64,000 bases of DNA from Apiotrichum sp. Y4204 (GCA_025531455.1 JAMYHL010000003.1:1178001-1242000); one strand, 5' to 3'. Counted from the stretch's first letter, positions 35,214 to 47,484 are shown. Made by a program: numbers and translations. Notes: generated by a model from the letters alone, not told the origin.

Positions 35214-38200
35214 GGGGACGGAGCGAGATGGATAACTGAGGATGGGCAAGAGATGAGGAGCTAGAGCTAGAGGTTGGAGATGGACAAGAAAGGTAAAGCA
35301 ACGTCCCCAACATATGCCCGGCTCGTATCTTCATAAGCATGCTGCTGATCCCCCGCAATCGTATCGACGCATGACGTCGAGTCGATGTGTGCCTGGTGGG
35401 CAACAGCGGTTTCAGGCGTCTGCCGAGTTGAGCGCCACCACGAGGGTTGTACGTGGACTATGCGTGGCTACTCGGGCTAAATCGAGCTTCGAGCCAAGTC
35501 CCTAGATTCCTCGATGTCTTAGCCGGTCTGAGGGTTTGGATCGTGAATGAAACGAGAAGTCGTGGTCGCGATCGCCAACCTCGGGCAGCCGACGCGCTTG
35601 AAGAGTCGCCGTACGGGCCTGTCGGAGGCGCTCCTCAGCTTGACTCTCTCCCCAGCCAGTGGCTAGAAGTCATTCCGAAGTCATTCCAGCCACGTACGAA
35701 CCATTGCACCATTCTCGAGCCCAGCCACAAGTATCGTCGGACTAGCTGGGCGGGCGTTACTTTGGATCAGTAATTGAGTAGCTGAAATCCTGTGGACAGG
35801 ACGGTGAGCGGAGTTGCACAGTACCCATCAGACTATACTGTAACGCATCACAAAAAGTCACGTCAAAACAGACTCTGGCGCCGGTTAGTCATGCACGGCC
35901 CAGGTCAATGGACGTCGACCGCGACCCGGTCCTTCCAACGCCTCAGTCCGCACTCAAAATCCACCATCGCGTCCCCTCGACCGCCTGTGATTCATCAGGG
36001 CCCCGTCCCGCCCGACGCCGCGCGCCGGGCATGGCGGCCGCGGCCGCCGGAGGATCCGCCGCGTTCGGGGATTCGGCGCAACCAGGACGATGAACTGGGC
36101 GTTGTTGTCGTCCATGTCGTCAATGTCGTCGATGTCGTTGTCGATGTCCGGGGATGATGTAACGGATGTCCAACACCCTTGGACCAGTTACGACATGCGT
36201 GTGGTAAAGCACGGAGATTGGTTGTTCTCCGTGCGGCGGAGACTAGACAATGTCCGTGTTTTGGCTTGCTTCAAGGGAATCGTTTACGAGATGGTACAAT
36301 TTTAAGTCTCTTTTCTCCTGAGACGCTGCGCTGATCATCTTCAGGATCCAGGGGCGAGGGCGCAGAGGTGCTATTTCTGGAATCTGGAACGTCGGCCGTC
36401 CACAATTTTTTTTAGATATGCTGGATAGCCAGTTTTTGGGATCTCGGCGGGGAGCCAGCTGCTAGCGAGCACAGCCCGACGCGCATGATACATCTCGGCG
36501 CATTGGTACTCCCAGCGCTCCCACCTCCGTACCTCCCCTTCTTCTTGCACGTGCGTTTCAGTCAACATGTGCAGCGCGCTCTCCACTCGCTCCGGGATGC
36601 ATGCTGTGCGGGGCCGTGCGACCGTGGGCGATCAGCGAGGCGCGTGACGGCGGGGGTTGTGTTATTATTTACTTCGTGCGCCCGTGCACCGTGCGGAGGC
36701 GGATCAGCAGATCAGCACGATGGGCAGGATGGACAGGATCGGCAGGGGGTGCTTGTGCTTGGTCCTTTGGCAGTCCGGTGATCCATATATCGGGATCCTT
36801 TGTGGTCCTTTGGCCTTTGGCCTTTGTATCTCTTTTGTTCGACCTGCATGCTGTGCAACGCCCAACACGCATACAGGATGGGCAACTCTGCATCGATGGT
36901 GTGCGACAAGTGGAATGGAAAGGAATGTGATTGCTGCAAAGCTCATATAATCTCTGAGCCCGATTACTAATTTCGCGTGCACCTCCAATCGGTCTAATCG
37001 TGCCAAGAACCCCATGCTGGCCAGCTGGCCAGCTGGAAGCGCAGGAGCAATCAGACAGTAATCAGCACTTTTTAGGGCAATTACCAAGCGTCCACACGCT
37101 GGTCGACTGGCGGCGCACCGCGTTGTGCAAACACCCCTGCGCGCGTGCGGTGCACGATCGAGAGCTCGAGAGGATGATCAAGTGATCCAGTGATCCACCA
37201 TCCGGCACAGAGATCAGCCAGAGCTTGTAGAGCTTCCAGCGCTTGCAGCTATGCAGCTCGGATCCGCGCTGTGCTGCCTGCTGCGCGCTGCGGCGCACGG
37301 CGATACACTGCCGAGATCGCCGAGACGCCAGTGGGACACGGGACACGAGGAGAGGACAAAACCAGTGCGCGCCAGTGTACCAGTACACCAGTGTCCATAT
37401 GATGCGTATGATCCAGCACCCAACAGAAGTGGAGAATAGGAGAACCCAGCACGGAGATGGAGATGATGACCACCCCTTACCACGGCGAGAGCGGTGCGAG
37501 GGCTGCAAGGCACGGCCTGGAGCAGTGGGCCGACGTCGCCCAGTCCGCGTCCGTGATCGACTGTGGTCCTCAGGCGCTGGAATCGCACCTCGGTCGCGGG
37601 GCCGGACACGAACGCGCACGAGGGGCCGGGGGTCGCGAGGGGTAAGGGGACGTAGCGCGCGGCCTCGGGTCGTGCGTGAGTCGCGGGTTCGGGGCTCTGG
37701 GCCGTCCGTGGCTGAGCTGAGCGGTGCAGTAGTGGATACCGACTGGAGCCTGGATGAATTTTCTCGGAGATGCTGCTCCTGTCCTGTCCGCCCCCGACCG
37801 ACTGGCCCCGGGGCTGTGGGATTATTTAGGTTTTGCATCCCACCCTCTCCTCATCTGCCTATCCTTCTACCCTGAGCCAACGCTGGAAATGATGAGTGTG
37901 GTATTTTTAACCCTTCCTTTTGCTGCCAATGCAGGAGAGGAGAGGAATCGGAGAGATTATTTTCTGAATGATGCTCTGCTGCGCGTCACCTCCCTCTCTG
38001 TTGTGGGTGGCGATGGATTAACATTCCAACGCAACACGGCCGACCCAACCCATCTGGATGCAAGTCCGCTGTCCGCTGTCCGCTGTCCGCCTGTCTACTG
38101 GGATCTGCTGATACACTCCACTTCTTGCAGGCCTCGCGGCCCTCGAGGACTGAAGCAGAATGCGGAGAGCTAAAGCAGCAAGCGATCCTGCGACGCGGTG

Positions 38201-39584
38201 TGTAACAAAACCAACGAGCCCACAGCAATCCTCCCTGCCCCCCTCTTCTTCTGTTCTCCTCGTTTGTTGCCTATCGTCACTCGAGCTATCATCACAAGTG
38301 TAGCTGTCTAGCTGTATTCACACACACACAGATCATCCGAAACCCACTCCCAAGGATCGCCTCGACAGTCATAACCCTACACGTCTCCACCTCTTCTTCA
38401 TTCTCTCTCGCAGCGCAGCTACACAGCAGGCACCAGCAAACGTTCATCGTCGTCACTCGTCCTCACCTCCGTTCACGAGTTTGCTTCTGACGCGTCATCT
38501 TTCATTGGCATTCCATTGTCGTTCCACTCCACCCACCGAGACCCCCAACCCACACTCTCTCTCGTCGGACCCACCCCGCCCTCGCGCTCGCATCCGCATT
38601 CGCTGGATTCGTCTTCCACACCACAACGCCAAGAACAAAGAGTATCTTTACTCTTTCACTCGCCATCTCCCATTGTCCACTTGGGTCTCTTTCCAGCAAC
38701 TCGCCTTTCTCAGACAGTTCCAGCTGCGCCTCACACAGCCAGCTGATTGCACGGACCAGCGTCGAGAGTCTTACCCACTCCTCGGCGCCACATCCCATAT
38801 CCATCCACGTTCGTTGGGCAACTCGGCGCCCTTGCAAGCCAGCCCTCTCGACTGTCGGGGACTGTTATTACCCATCACCGCCTGCTTTCCCAACACGCCC
38901 ACCGCTACATTAGCTTGCGCTCTTGGCACCCTCCGGTCCCGACATCACGGCTAGTGTCTTGCAGTGGCTCACGGCAACCCACACCGCTATCCACGCCGCT
39001 CGACGCCACTAAGCTATCACTGCGCCTCGCCGGTTAGACAACCCTTTGCCGGAGAGACAAAGGATTAGCATCGCAACAGCGCTAGCGTAGGGAAAGCTTC
39101 TCAAGACTTGGTAGAAAGGGCAGACTAGTGGCGGTGACTCCATCCCACCTTCCCATCACCGATCCATCTGCACACATAAGACGCCTGTCGCGTACACACT
39201 CTTGCCCGACCTCACCCCGACTTGAGCTTCACACACAAACCCCATACACACGTTTGCACAGGACAAAGTCTCTTTGCGACACCACCTCCCAGCCCAACAA
39301 GCTCGGCTCGCTCTCCGCAGTGCTCGGTTAGTAGCTCCGACTCGCTCTGGAATTCTCCAAGCCACAGCACCGCATCAACACTTCAATTATAGCATCGCCA
39401 GATCTGGTTTTCGGGACATCTAAACCGCGGCCCCGGAAACGAATCGTTATTTCTGGCCTCGTTGCTCGCTTTCCCGCACCTCCCCAGCGCCTAGCGCCCA
39501 GCACCCAGGAAATACCCCCCACCGTTTGAGCGTTCTCGATTTCCGCAGGCAGCGCCACACCTTGTGGTTCCCTTTTTCAGCATT
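35214..39584. other. Long intergenic region, 4.4 kb
   Basis: No coding region supported: open frames are arginine-rich and overlap on all strands. From about 38.3 to 39.55 kb the plus strand is markedly CT-rich with several splice-like acceptors, consistent with a long leader (possibly with introns) of the DUF2156 gene. The aminotransferase promoter lies at the left end. Confidence 0.5.
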
Positions 39585-41753
39585 ATGCAAGCACACACAC
39601 CCATCCCACCCCACCTGGCGCACCTCCGCGCAGACATCCAGGCCCGCAATAGGCATCCCCGAGCACATGCACGTGCATTCAGCCCCCGCTATGACGACCA
39701 GGAGCTCCTACGTCCAGGCGACCGTGTAGAGATCTTCGACGACGACGACGACGACTCTTCATCCGACGAAGGGGAAAAGCATGTCGAGCTGACACGGGGG
39801 AAGAAGGCATCCAGGGCGGCTGCGATTCCTATCATCACCACCACCACCACCCCCAAGACCAAGAGTAAATCGAGTGAACCTGCGCCGGCGGCCGAGCCGG
39901 ATCTCGCAGTGGAGGCTGCGGCTGCGGCCAAGGCAGCATTGAAGGAGGCGAAGAAGAATGCACGCAAGGAGCGCAAGAAACAGGCCAAGAGCGATAACGG
40001 GAGTGCCATCTCTACGAGGGCTGCCACTCCGGGCCTGCCATCGCCGGGACCGACGCCAGCACTCGAGTCATCTGGCGCAGAGCTGGATCTCCCGAGACTG
40101 GCAGCTATGAATCTCTCAGCCGACACAGTCGCCTCCACCACACTTCTGACTCCCTCGCTTCGCCCCACGGCCTCTATCCCCTCGTTGCCGTCGTACAGGT
40201 CCGAGAGCCCTACAGCTTCCTCCGCATATCCGTCGCCTTCCCTTGACGACCCTGTCGCCAGGGCTCGTGCAGCGGTGAAGAACGCGAAGAAGGCGGCAAT
40301 GGGGAAACAGCCTGCTCCTCAGCAGCACAATGAGCACAGCTCCCAGCCTCAGCCCTGGGAGACAACACTCGACGAGCTCGCCTATGTCCCGAGCGATCAC
40401 CGCGCCGCACGGGCGTCTCGCACCGCAATTAGAGAATTCACCGTTCCGATGGACCGCCAGCTTCTCGTCGACTTTGACGCGACAGTCCCAACGCAGGACT
40501 ATGACCTCTCGCACAATGTCGCCTCCGCAATTGTGGAAGAACTCGTGGCCAAGTTTGGCCGCTGGAGCATTACCTTCTCCGATCCATCGTACCGCATCTT
40601 TATCACGACGGACAAGAACGCCGCAATCTCGTTCAAGGTGTGTAAAGGGCTGACGAGCCGTGTTGCCGTCGTCTTTGGGGACCCGATCTGCCACCCGAGC
40701 ATCCTCCAGGATGCAATCATCCAGTTCCGCGCATACTGCCGAGCACGCATGTGGCGTACGGCATTCGTCGGCGTGACGCGCGCCGTCGCCCTGGTCGCGG
40801 ACGCGAAGCGCTGGATGAGCGTGCAGTTTGCCGTTGAGCAGGTCGCGAATCCGATGAACAATGACCTTCTGGATGGTACCCGCGGCAAGCGCATGCGGGT
40901 GGCTGTCAAGAAGCTTGTCAAGGACCGGGTGTTGCGGATGTACAACCCCGCCGACGGGGTTGACTACGCCCTCGAGGACGCGCTCCAGTCCGTATACGAC
41001 GACTCGTACGCTGCCAAGGAGGCTGAGCGCGGGGAGACCACCGCATACTCCACAAAGCTGGCGCTGTTCGACCTCGCCCGCGTGATGACCTACTTCTACA
41101 CCGTGGACGCACACGGCCAACCTAACGGTTTCGCCGCCCTCATGAATGTCGGTGAAGGGCGATACCTCCTCGACCCGGTTGTCTCTCTCCCCGACGCGCC
41201 CCGTGACACCTCCGACTTCCTCACCTACTCGGCCATGGGCTGGCTGCGGCGCCGCGGCGTGCGGCACATGAGCTTTGGGCTCGAGCCACTCCGCGAGCTT
41301 TCCGACGTGCGCGGCCTGAACCAGCGTTGGCACGAGACGACGGCGTTGATCAACGCGGCGTCGTACGACGCCTTTGGGTTCCCCGGGAAGAAGACGCTGC
41401 ACGACAAGTTCTACCCCGACCCGGCTCGCCAGCAGAAGCTCTTCCTCATCCTTGGGTCCCGTAACAGCCTCACCCAGCTGGACACCGCGATGGCGATTAC
41501 GAACGCGACTCACCTCAGCGCAACGCCGGTCCTCCGCCGCCTCAAGCAGATGGTGCGCGCACGCGAGGCCGGCGCCGCCATCGAGGGCATGCTGGGCAAG
41601 CTGGTCGGCAAGGGCCGTCTCCAGCGCGGTCACAAGTCTGCCGCCGATGCTGACGAGAACGCACCTGCGCATTCCTCGGCGCCGGCGTCCGTAAACTACT
41701 CCCCCGATTCCGAATCTGCCGCACCTCTCCGCAGCGGATACGCGTCGGAATAA
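39585..41753 (+). CDS. Stand-alone DUF2156 (LPG-synthase-C) protein, putative tRNA-dependent lipid aminoacyltransferase
   Basis: A single open frame of 722 residues from the ATG at 39585 (MQAHTPIPPHLAHL). The N-terminal 290 residues are low-complexity: an acidic stretch of Asp, then Lys/Ala-rich AKAALKEAKKNARKERKKQ, which could bind RNA. From about residue 300 the sequence fits the double-GNAT DUF2156 domain of bacterial lysyl-phosphatidylglycerol synthases and fungal ErdS/ErgS. Examples are AVVFGDPICHP, FDLARVMTYFYTVDAHGQPNGF, a long SDFLTYSAMGWLRRRGVRHMSFGLEPL segment, and the closing KKTLHDKFYPDPARQQKLFLIL. No aspartyl-tRNA synthetase domain is attached, unlike ErdS, and no transmembrane segments are present, unlike bacterial MprF. 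Aminoacyl-tRNA-dependent modification of a sterol or lipid is the likely chemistry by family; the amino acid and acceptor are unknown. Confidence 0.82.
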   Translation: MQAHTPIPPHLAHLRADIQARNRHPRAHARAFSPRYDDQELLRPGDRVEIFDDDDDDSSSDEGEKHVELTRGKKASRAAAIPIITTTTTPKTKSKSSEPAPAAEPDLAVEAAAAAKAALKEAKKNARKERKKQAKSDNGSAISTRAATPGLPSPGPTPALESSGAELDLPRLAAMNLSADTVASTTLLTPSLRPTASIPSLPSYRSESPTASSAYPSPSLDDPVARARAAVKNAKKAAMGKQPAPQQHNEHSSQPQPWETTLDELAYVPSDHRAARASRTAIREFTVPMDRQLLVDFDATVPTQDYDLSHNVASAIVEELVAKFGRWSITFSDPSYRIFITTDKNAAISFKVCKGLTSRVAVVFGDPICHPSILQDAIIQFRAYCRARMWRTAFVGVTRAVALVADAKRWMSVQFAVEQVANPMNNDLLDGTRGKRMRVAVKKLVKDRVLRMYNPADGVDYALEDALQSVYDDSYAAKEAERGETTAYSTKLALFDLARVMTYFYTVDAHGQPNGFAALMNVGEGRYLLDPVVSLPDAPRDTSDFLTYSAMGWLRRRGVRHMSFGLEPLRELSDVRGLNQRWHETTALINAASYDAFGFPGKKTLHDKFYPDPARQQKLFLILGSRNSLTQLDTAMAITNATHLSATPVLRRLKQMVRAREAGAAIEGMLGKLVGKGRLQRGHKSAADADENAPAHSSAPASVNYSPDSESAAPLRSGYASE

Positions 41754-42760
41754 CAAACTCCACTCGAACCCACTTCACGCATTGCGCACTGTACCCCCTG
41801 TTGTTAAAGTAGAAGACGCCTACATAATAGATTCGTAGCGCATGTATGTGCTAGACTGAGGTGGGGAGGCACGAGGTGGAGAGATGAAGAGAGTGAAGGT
41901 TTGAATCTCCCCACGACTAACGCGCTGACTCTACCAACACCTTTGCTTGGTCGGCAATCAAACGAGCAACTGAGCAACTGACGATGAAGACCGAGACACC
42001 GCCGAGACCCGAACACCTGCAGCCCCATGCTCATGACCTCACGCAGCGTCATGCCGAGCAAGAGCCTATCCCACAGCTCAACTCTAAAGTACTCGGCTTC
42101 ACCGCGGGGAGCCGGCCATGTCCGTGTGCAGCATGACGATCAGGATGGAGGCCATGGAGGTACAGCACCAGGGGTACCGGAGTATGACATCAGCCCTGGG
42201 CATGGAAAACCCAGGGTCTGGAGAATGTGGTCGCAATGCTTCGAAAGGATCTCTGCCGCCGGCATCCCGTGGTAAAAAGGGGGTGGAAGATCTGACGAAT
42301 ATTAATGCAAGTACAGTACATCTGACGTCGCGAGTCCCCTCCCCCCTCCCCCTCCCCACCTCGAGGCCGAGACACACAGAAACCGAGCCACATGCCACAT
42401 GTGGTGCCGCGGTGCCGTGGGAACGCACACGTGCCTATTACCTGATTCGCGCTGATCGCCGAACATGTGGGGCGCCGAGATGCCTCGCGCTCGCGCCGAC
42501 ATACCGTGATTGACCGGAGCCACGGGGCTGGGATCCCCGCGGTGGGGAGAGTTCAGAGTTGAGGTGGGCAGCGGCAGTCGTCTAGGTGACGCCGGCTGGG
42601 TGGTGAGACGGGTGAGACGGGTGAGACGGTCGAGAGCGTGCTGTACAATGTACCACAGAGGATCCTGCAAGGCTTGAGGTGTGGGGCTCCCTTGACCGAG
42701 TATATAAGCCGCGCGGTGCAGCTCCTCACACCACCCAACAAAGCACAATTCAAGTGCACC
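41754..42760. other. Intergenic with TATA box of the M20 peptidase gene
   Basis: No gene is supported. The stretch includes a tRNA-like remnant near 41890-41950 that does not fold completely, short GGTGAGAC repeats near 42600-42628, and a TATATAA at 42701-42707. Confidence 0.5.
42701..42707 (+). promoter_or_regulatory. TATA box
   Basis: TATATAA 54 bp before the start codon of the M20 carboxypeptidase gene, with an otherwise CA-rich short leader. Confidence 0.7.
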
Positions 42761-44844
42761 ATGAAGCTCCTCCCCCTCCTCCATCTCCTCGCGTTCGTGG
42801 CTGCGAGTCCTGCGAGTCCGACGGGCCCGAAACCCGAGCCGAACGCGACGACCCCGCGCCCCAGCGACGCCCAGCCTGTCCCGCCCGTCCAGCCGCTCCC
42901 GCCTGTGATGAACGGCACCGCTCCAGGGATGAACGGCACTGAGCCCGGGACGAACGGCACTGCGCCCCCGACGAGCGGCAACAACACGCAGACGCTGTGT
43001 CCCGCCCAGCCCCCGGCGCTGATCGTCGGCCCGGACTGGGACCCCGCCGCGAACAGCAGCTACGCGGCTGCCGCCGCGGAACGCCTCAGCGCCGCGGTCC
43101 AGATTGCAACGGTGAGCTACGACGACATGCCGTCCGACCCGGCGGATGCGCGGTGGGATGCGCACAAGGCGTTTGCCGAGTTTCTGCAAAAGACCTTCCC
43201 AACGGTTTATGCGCGCATCAAGCATGAGGCGGTCAATATCCATGCGCACCTTTATACCTGGGCGCCTGGTGGTGGGGGGAATACCACCGCTGGAAACGGC
43301 ACGATGATGGCGCGGGACATGGTCGAGAACGGCACTGCCAACGGTTCTGCGAACGGCACGACTCCAGGCAATTCGTCCGGTCCAGCGTATACCGGCCCCA
43401 AGCCGATTCTTCTGATGGCCCATGAGGACGTCGTGCCCGCTGCAAACGACACGATTAACGACTGGACGTTCCCCCCGTTCAGCGGGCACGTGAGCGAGGA
43501 TGCCCCCGGTGCTCCTGGAAAGTGGATCTGGGGACGCGGGGCGAGCGACACGAAGAACTCGCTCATGGGAATCCTGTCGGCGGTCGAGCAGCTCCTTGCC
43601 GAGGGGTTCACGCCGAGCCGGCCGATCCTGGTTGGCTTCGGGTTCGACGAGGAGGTGAGTAGGGAAGTCTGGGTGTGGCAGTGTGGCTGACCTCCTAGAT
43701 TGGCGGCGCTCTCGGCCAGGCGGCGATCGCCAAACTCATCCTCGAGAGGTATGGTGAGAATGGCGTCGAGCTCATTGTCGACGAGGGGTTCAGCGGCGTC
43801 GTGGATGATGTGTTTGGCGTGCGCGTCGCAAGTGTCGGCATGCAGGAGGTCGGGAGCGTAAGCTACACCCTCAGCGTGCGGACTCTTGGCGGCCACTCGA
43901 GCTCGCCCCTCCCGCACACCGGAAGTGAGTAAGAAGGAATGATCAGTCGGTGTCCCCGGTATCCTAACCTTTTAGTTGGCTACATGGCCAAGCTCATCTC
44001 GCACCTCGAGGACAACCAGTACCCGCCTAGTATCAACGCGCACGAGCCGTTTGTGCGGTACCTCTCGTGTCTGAGTGCGCATGCGCCAGCGTTCCCCGGC
44101 GACCTCAAGACGATGGTGGACGACGAGGCCATGTGGCCGCAGCTCGCCGAGGTCCTCGCGCAAGAGGACGACCGCGTCGTGAATGCGTTTATCCGCACGA
44201 CCACCGCCGTGGACCTGATCAATGGCGGCGTCAAGATCAATGCGCTCCCCGAGGTCGTCAATGGTGAGTTTTCCAGTATCCAAGTATGATTCCCGCTCAT
44301 CCAAGCGTCGATCAACCACCGTATTGCGTTTACGTCCAACGTAAACGCCACAAACCAGCACTACCTCGACGTGCTGGTGCCGTACGCGCAGAGCCTGCAT
44401 CTGGACGTGACGGCGTTTGGCGAGCACCTCGGCGTGGGGAACGCGACGGCACCGACAGGGAAGCGGAACACGTCTCTGGCGGGCGGGCCGCGGCGCGGCA
44501 TGCCGTTCCCGGCGGGAAACCTCAGTATCTCATTTATGAGTCTTGATGGGGCGCTCGAGCCGGCGCCGACGACGCCGGTCGACAAGGTATTCGACTTTGT
44601 GGCGGGCACGATTAAGGGCGTGTGGGGCAACGACACGGTCGTCTCCCCGACGGGCATGTATGCCAACACGGACACGGCGCATTACTGGAAGGTGTCCAAG
44701 GGGATTTACCGGTTTACGCCTGCGCTGCTTGCCGAGAGCCTCAACCAGCATACTGTCGATGAGCGGATTAGTCTTAATGCGCACCTCAGCACGATCAGGT
44801 TCTATTACCGCCTCATTCGGAACACGGAGGGATGGACTGTGTAG
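42761..44844 (+). CDS. M20 family metallocarboxypeptidase (Gly-X carboxypeptidase/CPS1-like), secreted or vacuolar
   Basis: Exons 42761-43654, 43699-43924, 43976-44263 and 44306-44844 encode 648 residues. Signal peptide MKLLPLLHLLAFVAASP. Two-zinc M20 ligands are visible: His in ILLMAHEDVVP, Asp in WGRGASDTKNSLMG, the catalytic Glu-Glu in GFGFDEE, Asp/Glu in VDEGFSG and the final His in NTDTAHYW. The lid/dimerisation domain lies between LGGHSSSPLPHTG and the last exon. The family removes C-terminal residues from peptides in the vacuole or outside the cell. Unusual are two insertions dense in N-glycosylation sequons (repeated NGT, residues about 50-70 and 180-210); about a dozen sites suggest heavy glycosylation of a secreted form. 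Confidence 0.93.
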
Positions 44845-46341
44845 GGCGAGCAAGAGGGTGTTCAGGTTGGAAGTAACAAGTTGATTGATGCAGTTCAGTG
44901 AACCATGACAAGTTGAATGCCTGAGAGGATGCTCGGTCAGTGGCCGAGTCCGAGAGCTGGGGTCTCATTACGGGCACCAAAAGCGTCCACCAGCAGTCAC
45001 CGAAACCGAGGCACACGATATTACAGTGACACAGACATGGCTTGTGCCTCGCCCATCATGGCTGCCGTGACGAAAGGCACACCAGGACCCGAGATACGAA
45101 GGTCGGGTTGCGCACACGTAACAAGGAACAAGGGCATAATTGAGTGCCATACCTAGAATTCCCACAATTACCACGGGCAAAGTCAATACACATCATTGGC
45201 GCACGAGTAAGCACCGTGACTGACTCGCACCCGAGTCTGACCGCCAGGGGCGTTACATGCGACATGTGGCGACAAGTACTGCACATACAGTACTGCACAC
45301 CCAGATCGTCACTCTTCCCTGTATCCCCGGAATCGTAATGCACATGCTGCCCTAGACCACGCTGCCCTAGACCACGGACGCGGTGTTCGACGGCGACTGA
45401 AACGACGGCGACCCTCTGACGTCTTTGGCTATGGCAGTAGGCGCGGTGTGAAGGGGACAATGTGAATGTCACCATCGCAGCCATCGTGGTCCTCTGTCAC
45501 TCAGTGACGCTCGTACTGAGTGCTACTACTATCGAGTCGTTGTACGACACTGCCGGCGTCCTTTCCGGAAGTACTGGACGCAGAAGGGAACTTCATCCCC
45601 CGATTTCCGGTCGCCAGTGGATCAGCTGCCGGCTGGAGCACTACATGCTGTGCAGGGGGTAATGGAACTGCAGAGATTGGGTCGAGATTAGTCTTGAAGC
45701 TTGAATCGCGGCTGCTGTATGTGTCCGTGTGATTGCCAGATGGAAATGACGATCTTGCGGCTTACGAGAGGACGCTCGCGACTTACGAGAACCACAAAGT
45801 GCTGGAACGATACAAAACTCTGGCACCGAGAAACTAGCCCTGCGTGATGATAAATTTTCTTGGGTTTTCTTAGGTTTTCCACATTGATTCCGGACCCAGC
45901 AGCAATACGTCTCGAGATCCATCACGTAACGAGCTGTGCCCTGCCTGCGCATAAAGTTTCGGGTGATGGGCAAAGTGGCGATGTGGGGCGAAGTGGTCGA
46001 AGTGGGTTTTGGTTAGTAAATTCCTGGCACGAGCTCTGCCTTTGGTGCGTTGGCTAGAGTTGAGCGGAAAGACAGAAAGACAAGTTTAGCCAATGTGAGT
46101 GATAAAGCAGTGTGTCAGTGGCGTTGTGGAGCCCGAGATCTGGGTGCAGCCAAGGCGTGTAGAAGGATTTCATAGGAGGATTTCGTAGGGACATCTATAG
46201 CATCAAAGGAGTCGTGAGGGTGGCGCGCCAGGCGCGAGTTGCGTGTTCCAGACAGGCTGCCGTCCTGCGGCGTCCGCACAGCGGACGGGATCGAGGCTCC
46301 AGGCCACTTAGAACTGAAGGAGGCGGAGAACGCTTTGGCGC
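44845..46341. other. Intergenic
   Basis: This stretch is flanked by the M20 3' end and the AA14 3' end. No gene or RNA recognised. A short duplicated CTGCCCTAGACCACG segment occurs near 45348-45376. Confidence 0.5.
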
Positions 46342-47330
46342 TTAGGCGAGACCGGGGTCGTTGCGGGCCTGCGGGGGCACGCGGCGGTGCTCCTGGGCCT
46401 CGGCAGCGGGCTCGGACTCGGCGTCGCGAGGCGCAACCTGGTTGAGGCCAAGGGGGTTGCTGCCCGGCGTCCTCCAGAGGTCGGTCTGGGCGCCGTCGGT
46501 GAAGCCGTACGCGTCGTTGTAGTAAGGGGGGTCGGTCCAGTGCTGGAAGTTGTTGTTGCGCTCGTTCTGGAGCCAGTAGTGCGGCTGCTTGGGGCCAATG
46601 GTGCAGTTGCGCTTGTCGGTCGGGCACTTGCGCGCCGGGGTAGGACGGGCAATGGGCTGGTTACCCGTCTGGCCGGTGACCTGGCAGCGGTAGACGATCG
46701 AGTAGATCTGCTCGGTGCCGGCGTCCGGGGAGTGGACCCAGCCCCACATGCAGTGGCATCCGCCGGGGGGGCAGGCGGGAAGACCGGCGGGAATGTCAAA
46801 GTTGACCTCGCGGCGCCACGGGCACTTGAAGTTGGTGGAGATGACGGCAAAGTCCTCGGGCTGGAGGGCGCGCGGGTCCGACTTGTAGGCGATGGCGAGA
46901 CCGCAGCCCTTGACGCTCTTGGTCTGGTCGGCGGGGATACCGTACTGGTCGAGCGAGTGGAGGGCGCCACCGGTGTTGCCCTCTCCGGGCTCGTTGCAGG
47001 CCATGGGGTTGCCGGGGACGTAGGCGTTGCCGTACGAGGTGAGGGCCTTGTTGCAGGCGACCTGACCGTGGAAGGTGCCGCCGGCGGGAAGCTCCATGAA
47101 GGTGTTGGGAGCGGGGGGCTCGTTCATGAAGCCGTGGAACCACCACTCGTTGAAGTTCATCTGCTGGAGCGGGTGGGGAGCAGTGGGGTTGTTGAAGCTG
47201 AAGGTTAGTGGGGGTCACAGAGGACGGTGGCGGAATGTACTTACCCGTACATCGAGGGGTGGAAGAGGGCAATGTGAGCGGAAGCCGAGCCAGCAAGGGC
47301 AGCGGCGGCGAGAGCGGCGGTGTTCTTCAT
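46342..47330 (-). CDS. AA14-type lytic polysaccharide monooxygenase homologue, secreted
   Basis: Exons 47330-47245 and 47197-46342 encode 313 residues. The signal peptide (MKNTAALAAAALAGSASA) ends directly before His, so the mature protein would start HIALFHPSMYGF, giving the N-terminal histidine of the copper histidine brace. The body follows the AA14 pattern: WWFHG, ELPAGGTFHGQVACNKA, KGCGLAIAY, FAVISTNFKCPWRREVNFDIPAGLPACPPGGCHCMWGW in segments, IYSIVYRCQVTG, and a Cys-rich PTPARKCPTDKRNC region. AA14 enzymes were described as acting on xylan-coated cellulose in wood-decay basidiomycetes. The C-terminal 40 residues are Glu/Ala-rich without a binding module or GPI signal. TATAAAA lies about 150 bp upstream. 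Activity on xylan is not shown; family membership is likely. Confidence 0.87.
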
Positions 47331-47477
47331 TGTGGAGAAAAGAATGAGGGGCGTTCTAGGTCTAAGTGGTCTAGGAGGTCTATGATCCAGGCCGGCTGGT
47401 GAGAGAGTAGAGAGGAGGGGAGAGGAGAGGAGAGTCGATGGGTTGATGAGATGCCAGACCTCGTCGAGGACGTCTCC

Positions 47478-47484
47478 TTTTATA
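47478..47484 (-). promoter_or_regulatory. TATA box
   Basis: TATAAAA on the minus strand, about 150 bp upstream of the AA14 gene start codon. Confidence 0.6.

Noticed and set aside
37062..37838. 258-codon minus-strand frame in the 35-39 kb gap
   Set aside because: Arg/Ser/Pro-rich translation without domain or codon bias, overlapping equally long frames on the other strand.
41890..41960. tRNA-like sequence on the minus strand (GGTAGAGTCAGCGCGTTAG)
   Set aside because: D-arm-like and T-loop-like words are present, but acceptor and T stems do not pair, so at most a decayed fragment.
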